DNA of 64,000 nt. Source: Rhodotorula mucilaginosa. Taxonomy: Eukaryota; Basidiomycota; Microbotryomycetes; Sporidiobolales; Sporidiobolaceae. The notes under the pieces are model-generated. The model was not told the DNA's origin. It was given only the letters and a program-made list of their open reading frames with translations, and made no database searches. Position 1 is the stretch's first letter, and every line of letters starts with the position of its first letter. A program made the translations under genes and the position numbers. Where the stretch lies: positions 1,302,001 to 1,366,000 of the forward strand of contig CP137868.1 of the NCBI GenBank assembly GCA_034406715.1, given 5' to 3'. Shown piece by piece: positions 59,072 through 64,000 of this stretch.

Positions 59072-60258
59072 GCTGCCTCCGAGGGTGGGAAAAAGCCGAC
59101 CGTTGGTTCTTTGTCTTGTGGAGAGATTTGAGCCCTTTTGTGAATGAGCGTTTGGCATGTGCATGGAGAGACCGGGCGAGCAGCGAGAAGCGCGAGTTTA
59201 GTTTCGCGGGAGTCTCGAAGAAAGCGCTGAACAAGTTGGGAGAATGGCAAAGAGGAGGCGGACACGGATTTCGAAGCGAGAGAAGCAGTAGACCAGCGTC
59301 TGTTGACGGGCAGAGAAAGAAGGGTCTGACGCGTCTCTGGGCATAGAATCAATGCGGAGGGGAGCGAAGCGCGAGTCAATCGCGGGCGCTGACGTCCGAG
59401 AAGGGGGCAAGCGGTTGGGGGAGGCCGACAGCAGTCCATCGGCGTCCAGAGTCGACCTGGCCACCGCGGTCTCCACATTGGCAGCGCTTTCTCTCGATGT
59501 GCCCGTGTTGATTCGGCAGCGGGAGGAAGAGGCGGTTGATCTCGTCTCGGATCGACCGGGCGATGATGAGCCATGCCGTTCCGCACACTGTGTCGCCGAG
59601 CACCAGCACGGTCTTTGGGAACGAGTAGCGGTAAGCACTGCGAGTCTAGCTTGTGCATGCGGTCCTCACACCCCGTAGCTGCAGCTGTGAGGGAGGATGA
59701 GACGAACATGAGTGCCGAGCTCGACTTTGTTGACGTTGAAGCGACTCGAATGCGAGCGCGGCGGCAGCTCGAAAACGCGCCCGCTTCTCCTGCTCGCCCC
59801 GCCGTCAGCCACTGTCCGCCAGTCTCTAGGTTAGTGCAGCGCTCGTCCGTGCACGCTAGCTGCCTCGCCCTTGGGCGCCCGACCTCGTGCTCGACCCGCG
59901 TTGTGAGGGAGTGGGACGATTGGTCGCGAGCAAGACGCCCCGGCCAAAGCACCGACGCCGCCTCGACTACCTCGACTCGGTCACTACAGCGCACGCGGGA
60001 GGGTATGGGCGGGTTAGATGCACGGATAGGGTTTTTGGGGCGGATCGGAGGGGTCTAGAGCGGGCGCACGAGGGCGAGATTGCGAGGAGCGACGACGGGG
60101 GCGGCGGCTCAGCCTCACGACCGCCAACACGACCCACGACTCACGACCCCGCCCGGTCACGAGCAATCGACTGTCTGCCAGAGGGGAAACCTATGCTCGC
60201 AGAACCGAGGTACTGACTCCGTTTGACCCCACCCCCGCGTACCGCCGCGCGCACAGCC
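59072..60258. other. Long intergenic stretch before RPL14
   Basis: About 1.2 kb with overlapping frames on both strands but no recognised protein; see the possible minus-strand exon at 59376. The last ~200 bases should hold the RPL14 promoter; no canonical ribosomal-protein element was recognised. Confidence 0.4.
59376..59645 (-). other. Possible coding exon, unidentified
   Basis: A minus-strand frame reads AYRYSFPKTVLVLGDTVCG, then TAWLIIARSIRDEINRLF, before turning low-complexity. The first 50 residues look like protein (a hydrophobic strand, a small-residue turn, an amphipathic helix) and follow a possible CAG acceptor at about 59645. No ATG or upstream exon could be tied to it. A plus-strand frame here (MSAELDFVDVEATRMRARRQ, from about 59708) is an alternative. 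Very tentative. Confidence 0.2.
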
Positions 60259-60972
60259 ATGTCGTCCGAGGCTACCTTCAAGCGCTACGTCGAGGTCGGC
60301 CGCGTCGTGCTCCTCAACGACGGCCCCTCGGCTGGCAAGCTCGCCACCATCGTCGAGATCATCGACCACAACCGCGTACGTGCCATCTCTACCTTGCGGG
60401 TGGAACGGGGTCCTCGGGGAATCGTTGGGCTGACTTTGACGATTTCCCTCCCATATGCGACCCTCGACTCTCTCTCTCGACTATACAACTGCTCAACTCC
60501 CACACTCCGAAATTTGCACCCATCTCCAACGCTGCGACCCACTCGCCAACTCGCACTACCGACCAACCCACTCGCCAACCAACCCACAGGCGCTGATCGA
60601 CGGCCCGTCGACCGGTGTCCCGCGCCAGCCGTTCACCTACCGCCGCCTCGTCCTGACCCCGTACGTCCTCAAGAAGCTGCCCCGCTCGGCCGGCTCGGCG
60701 ACGGTCAAGAAGGTCTGGGACGCGAGCGAGGTCGAGGCCAAGTGGGCCAAGTCGGCGTGGTGCCAGAAGCGCCAGGCGCAGGAGAAGAGGCGCAACACGA
60801 CCGACTTTGAGCGGTTCGAGGTCATGCTCCTCAAGAAGCAGCGCAGGCGCCTCGTCCAGGTGCGTTTTTTCTTTTCTTTCTTACTTGGTCCTTTGCCGGG
60901 CGGGCGAGACTGACGCTTCCCGCCAATACGTACGTGCAGGCCGCCGCTGCCAAGGCCAAGAAGTCGGCGTAA
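60259..60972 (+). CDS. RPL14: 60S ribosomal protein eL14
   Basis: Structural protein of the large ribosomal subunit. Exons 60259-60375, 60590-60859 and 60940-60972 sum to 140 codons, 139 residues, the usual eL14 size. FKRYVEVGRVVLLNDGPSAG, then KLATIVEIIDHNR-ALIDGP, is the KOW-like N-terminal domain. PYVLKKLPRSAGSATVKKVW and WAKSAWCQKRQAQEKRRNT follow, then FERFEVMLLKKQRRRLVQ. It ends with a short AAAAKAKKSA tail. The first intron, after codon 39, is 214 bases, long for this genome, as often seen in ribosomal-protein genes. Third positions are almost all G or C, matching high expression. Confidence 0.97.
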
Positions 60973-61416
60973 ATCACCCACCCTCTCTCTCTCTCTCTCT
61001 GTCGGCGCGCCCTCTTCCCCCCCTTTCATTCTGCTTCCGGGCGACGACGGCGGGTCAAACCCTTCCCCTCACCCCTTCGTACCGTGCGCTACCCTTTGAT
61101 GTGTGTAGTCAGCGATGCAGGGATCGTGGTGGACGGGAAAGGTCTTTCTTCTGATCCCTCTTGGCGGTACCCCGGGAACTGAATTCCAACTCACTGGAAA
61201 AACACAAAAACCAGCTGGCAGGGGTGCGTGGAGAGAGCCGCTGATCTTGTCTCTTTAGCAAGAAAGCGTGTGCACGCTATGTTGTTCGATGGTTGGCAAA
61301 GATAGCGAAAACAAGCCAAGCCGAAATCATGCTACGGAGGTCACCTCTTTGGACGCGCACACACCACCACCACCAACAACACAACAAGCAACATGCTCAG
61401 ACTCCCGCACCCGCCC
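60973..61416. other. Convergent 3' region of RPL14 and the BCNT gene
   Basis: 444 bases with a CT run just after the RPL14 stop. No gene supported. Confidence 0.5.
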
Positions 61417-62764
61417 TCACCGTTTCCCCGCGCGCCGACTCGCCTGACGGGCCTGATCAAACTGCTCACTCTTGTGACCCTCGACGCGGTCGAGAAAGTC
61501 GCGCCGGTCGAGGTACCCGTCCTTGCGCGCGTGGGCGAGCGAGTCTTCGAGTCCCGTCTCGGACGAGACGTACCTGATTTTGGTACCGAAGATCGGTATC
61601 ACGCGTCATGTGCGCCGTGCCGTGCCGTGGCGGGGTCGGGTCGGGTCGGTGTCGTGCGGGTGTGGTTGAACCGGTTCGAGTGACGGAGTTGGAGAGTCGG
61701 TTGGCGTGAGAGGGAGGTGCGCGAAGCAAGCAGAAGCAAGGCAGCAAGTGGCGGTAGTAGTGGTGGTAGTAATGATACGTCAGCGACGGAGGTATCTTTG
61801 AACCGAACCCCGAGAGCGAGGAGAGGAGAGGAGAGGAGAGGAGAGGAGAGGAAGAGCGAGGGGCAACGCACGAAGTCCAGTCCAGTTTCGACTTTTCGAG
61901 CGTGTTCAACTTTGCCGGTTTGCCCCCGACGCCGACTCCCATGGCGGCGGCCATGCCGGCGAGTCCACCGCCACCCTTTCCGGCGCCGGTCTTGCGACGT
62001 TTCGCGGCCGGTAACGGTGCTGCTGCTGCTGCTGCGACGGGGGGTTCTGCCGCGGGTTTCGGGGGATTCGATCCGGACGTGGTTGGTGTTGACGATCCGG
62101 GTCCGAAGAGGGCGTCGAGAGATGCAGTAGTTGGATCGGTGGGTTTCGTCGCAGTCGAGGGCGCGGGAGCAGCAGCAGGAGGAGGAGCGGAAGTGGTGGC
62201 GGAAGAGGAAGAAGAGGCGGTTTTTGCAGGTGGATGGCGGGCCAAGTAGGCTTGCGCTTCGGGGGAGGTGCGAGCAACTTGCTTCTTTTGCCTGCGGGCG
62301 GGGTCACCCGTGTGTCAGTCTGATTTTGGTGACAGCCCGAAAGAAAGAAACTGGACGAGGAGGGGGACCGACTTTAGTTTCTCTCCTGCGAATTCGTACT
62401 CGACCTCGATGGTGACGAGGTCACTATTGTCGTCGTCGGCCTGTTTGGGGTTGGAAGAAGTCGTTGCAGTCGTAGCTGGGCGAGCGTACGGGTCGTCGAG
62501 GGGGTTGTTGAACTGAGCCCAGAGGTCATCGACGGTCGCCTTGTCGATCGCGGGTTCCGGCGCGGACACGGCTACCGGGGATCGCTTGCGTTTCCTCTTT
62601 CCTCCGCCCGAGTCTGAATCTGACGAGTCTGCGTCCGAGTCGGAGTTGTTGCCGCCGCCATGGTCCGAGAGGTGGAAGTCGGAGTCGTCTTCGTCTTCGG
62701 AGGGGAAGAGGGTCGGGTCGTCTTGCATGAGCTTTTGCGCGACGGCACTCTTGGGCGGGGCCAT
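61417..62764 (-). CDS. SWC5: BCNT/CFDP1-family protein, Swc5 subunit of the SWR1 chromatin remodeller
   Basis: Swc5 helps SWR1 exchange H2A for H2A.Z. Exons 62373-62764, 61872-62291 and 61417-61573 sum to 323 codons, 322 residues. The N-terminus is acidic (FPSEDEDDSDF, then DSDADSSDSDSGG), the feature that binds histone dimers in this family. A Thr/Ser/Ala-rich middle follows. The C-terminal BCNT domain reads KLNTLEKSKLDWTS-YVSSETGLEDSLAHARKDGY, then LDRRDFLDRVEGHKSEQFD. The junction inside it (WTS-YVSS) spans the longest intron seen here (298 bases). Divergent from the incomplete gene at the window end, 273 bases apart. Confidence 0.93.
61818..61853. repeat. GGAGA pentanucleotide tandem repeat inside the SWC5 intron
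   Basis: About seven copies of GAGAG/GGAGA on the plus strand, so a pyrimidine tract in the transcript, close behind the donor of the 298-base intron. Confidence 0.8.
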
Positions 62765-63037
62765 TCCTGCGCCGGGTCTAGAGCTGTGGACGAGTGCGAG
62801 AGTCCGAGTGAGCGAGGCGGTGAAGGCGAGTCGGTTCTTCAAGGTCTCTCCGACTCGACGACCACGCAGCGTGGCAGGGACGCAGAGTGGCACGCGCAGT
62901 CGAGTCGACTTGAGGACTGCCCGCGACCCCGCGCCAGCTCGAGTCCGCCTCCTCTCTGATTCCCGAGCAACTCGTGCCGTCGACTGCTTCGCTCGCTGCC
63001 GTAGCTCACTCGCTCAACTCGCTCACCACCGCGAACC
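62765..63037. promoter_or_regulatory. Divergent promoter region of SWC5 and the partial gene
   Basis: 273 bases between two outward-facing start codons. No specific element recognised. Confidence 0.45.
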
Positions 63038-64000
63038 ATGGCACGCCGAGCGAGCACAGCCACGCCAGCAGGCACCGTCACCCGCCCCCATTCAGCCAGA
63101 CGCGCTTCCACCGCCGCAGCCGCAAAACTCTCCGCCTCGTTCCGAGATTCCGACCCCGCCGCCGCTGCTGCCGAGTCGGGGCGGACAACCGAGTCCGAAT
63201 CGGCGCCCGTGCCCCCGGCGAAACTCGATACCAAAGAGGAGGAATGGGGCAAACAACTCGCCGCGAAAGCGGCAGAGAGGATGAGGCAGTTGAGGCAGGC
63301 CGCCGCGACCCCTCCCGTCACGACTGCCGGCAAAGTACCCCGGGCAGCAACGGCAGCAGCCAAGGCGGGCACCTCGGCTGCCCCTCCTCCTCCTGCGTCG
63401 CCGCCGCCCTACTCGCGACCTGGCACCGCAGACGTCCCGAGTCCGGCGACGACTCCGGCTCCCGTCGAGGTCGTCAAGAAGAAGAAGAAGAAGCGCAGCA
63501 GCAGCAGCAAAAAGTACAAGAAGGGGAAAGGGAAAGCCCTCCCGGCGGATGGCGATCAAGTCGAGGCGACGGCGCCGTCGGAAAACGTGAGTGCTTTCGA
63601 GCCTCTCTCTTTCTTCATCGGTTGAACCTACTGACTTTTTTGCTGTGCGGCCCGTCCTCCTACACCTGGACGCCTTATACAGATGAACGCCGCCGCCGCC
63701 TCCGCTTCGCACACGCATCCACCACCGACCGTCCCGATCGCGTCCACTTCCAACCCCAACCCTCCCGCGGCGTCAACCTCAACCTCGACCTCCATCCCGG
63801 CGGGAACGGCAACAGAAGTCCCTGCTCCCGAATCGGTCGCCGACTCCGAGACAGCCTCGAACAGCGCCGAGACGAAGAAGGAAAAGCGGAGGAAACGGAA
63901 AGAGGAACGGAAAGCAGCCGCGGCGGCGGCGCAGGAACAGGGAGCTGCGCCTCATCCTGCTCCTGCCACGACGACGACGGCGACGGCGGCGAGTTCACCC
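63038..64000 (+). CDS. Ala/Ser/Pro-rich protein with a poly-Lys segment, incomplete at window end
   Basis: Exon 1 (63038-63586) starts MARRASTATPAGTVTRPHSA. It includes EEEWGKQLAAKAAERMRQL, a charged helix, and a KKKKKKRSSSSKKYKKGKGK basic run that could be a nuclear or nucleolar signal. A 96-base intron (GTGAGT donor, ATACAG acceptor) leads to exon 2 from 63683, which is open to the window edge and reads KKEKRRKRKEERKAAAAAAQ. Both exons are low complexity and I see no known domain. Real coding is likely from the clean start, phase-0 splice and strong codon bias. The rest of the gene lies outside the window. Confidence 0.6.

Overview
The window reads as nuclear DNA of a basidiomycete yeast, most likely a red yeast of the Rhodotorula/Rhodosporidium/Sporobolomyces type (Pucciniomycotina). 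The reasons are GC-rich codons, genes packed 0.2-0.8 kb apart on both strands, and many 50-120 bp introns with GTRNGT donors and CTGAC/CTAAC branch points. The gene set is fungal: ADE6, CSE1, RAD30, ATG13, a TOK-type K+ channel, a Slt2/Mpk1-type MAP kinase, an E(z)-type methyltransferase and RPL14. The taxon is inferred from style, not from a marker. I rebuilt exons by eye from splice sites and reading phase; for most genes the summed exon length is a multiple of three.

Layout. 0.2-21.8 kb is ordinary gene space: ADE6 (+), CSE1 (-), a 1788-residue disordered protein with a weak Myb/SANT-like motif (-), RAD30 DNA polymerase eta (+), a nuclear-type thiol peroxidase with a histone H1-like tail (+), and a membrane-anchored glutaredoxin (-). 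26.4-39.8 kb carries ATG13 (+), an N-acetyltransferase (+), a two-pore K+ channel (-), an EZH2-like H3K27 methyltransferase (-) and a PPxY protein (-). 44.6-54.1 kb carries a roadblock/LC7 dynein light chain (+), a hotdog thioesterase (-), the cell-wall-integrity MAP kinase (-) and a membrane-anchored hormone-sensitive-lipase-type hydrolase (-). 60.3-64 kb carries RPL14 (+), a BCNT/Swc5 chromatin protein (-) and an incomplete Ala/Pro-rich gene (+).

The striking part lies between these blocks. Three islands (22.5-25.8, 40.5-44.1 and 54.9-59.1 kb) each hold a head-to-tail pair of genes from one divergent family that I do not recognise. I call the members A to F in genomic order. All six share the order of five blocks: an N-terminal block ending in a hydrophobic strand, a short LPxN segment, a helical block, a block that is a separate exon of exactly 36 nt in A, C, D and F, and a C-terminal block closed by a G-x-R-x-A-x-x-x-Y-G tail. 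Members of a pair resemble each other most, so each pair looks like a local duplication. Each gene has a TCCGCGGA-type palindrome (TCCGCGGG in C) 90-124 bp upstream of its start. By eye I see the exact octamer nowhere else in the window. It equals the core of the yeast pleiotropic drug response element. Member D has an in-frame TAG at the family's invariant tryptophan.

The paralogue islands use visibly more A/T-ending codons than their neighbours, as expected for accessory or fast-evolving genes. Their function is unknown. A shared regulator is the simplest testable hypothesis. No rRNA, tRNA, CRISPR array or recognisable transposon was found.
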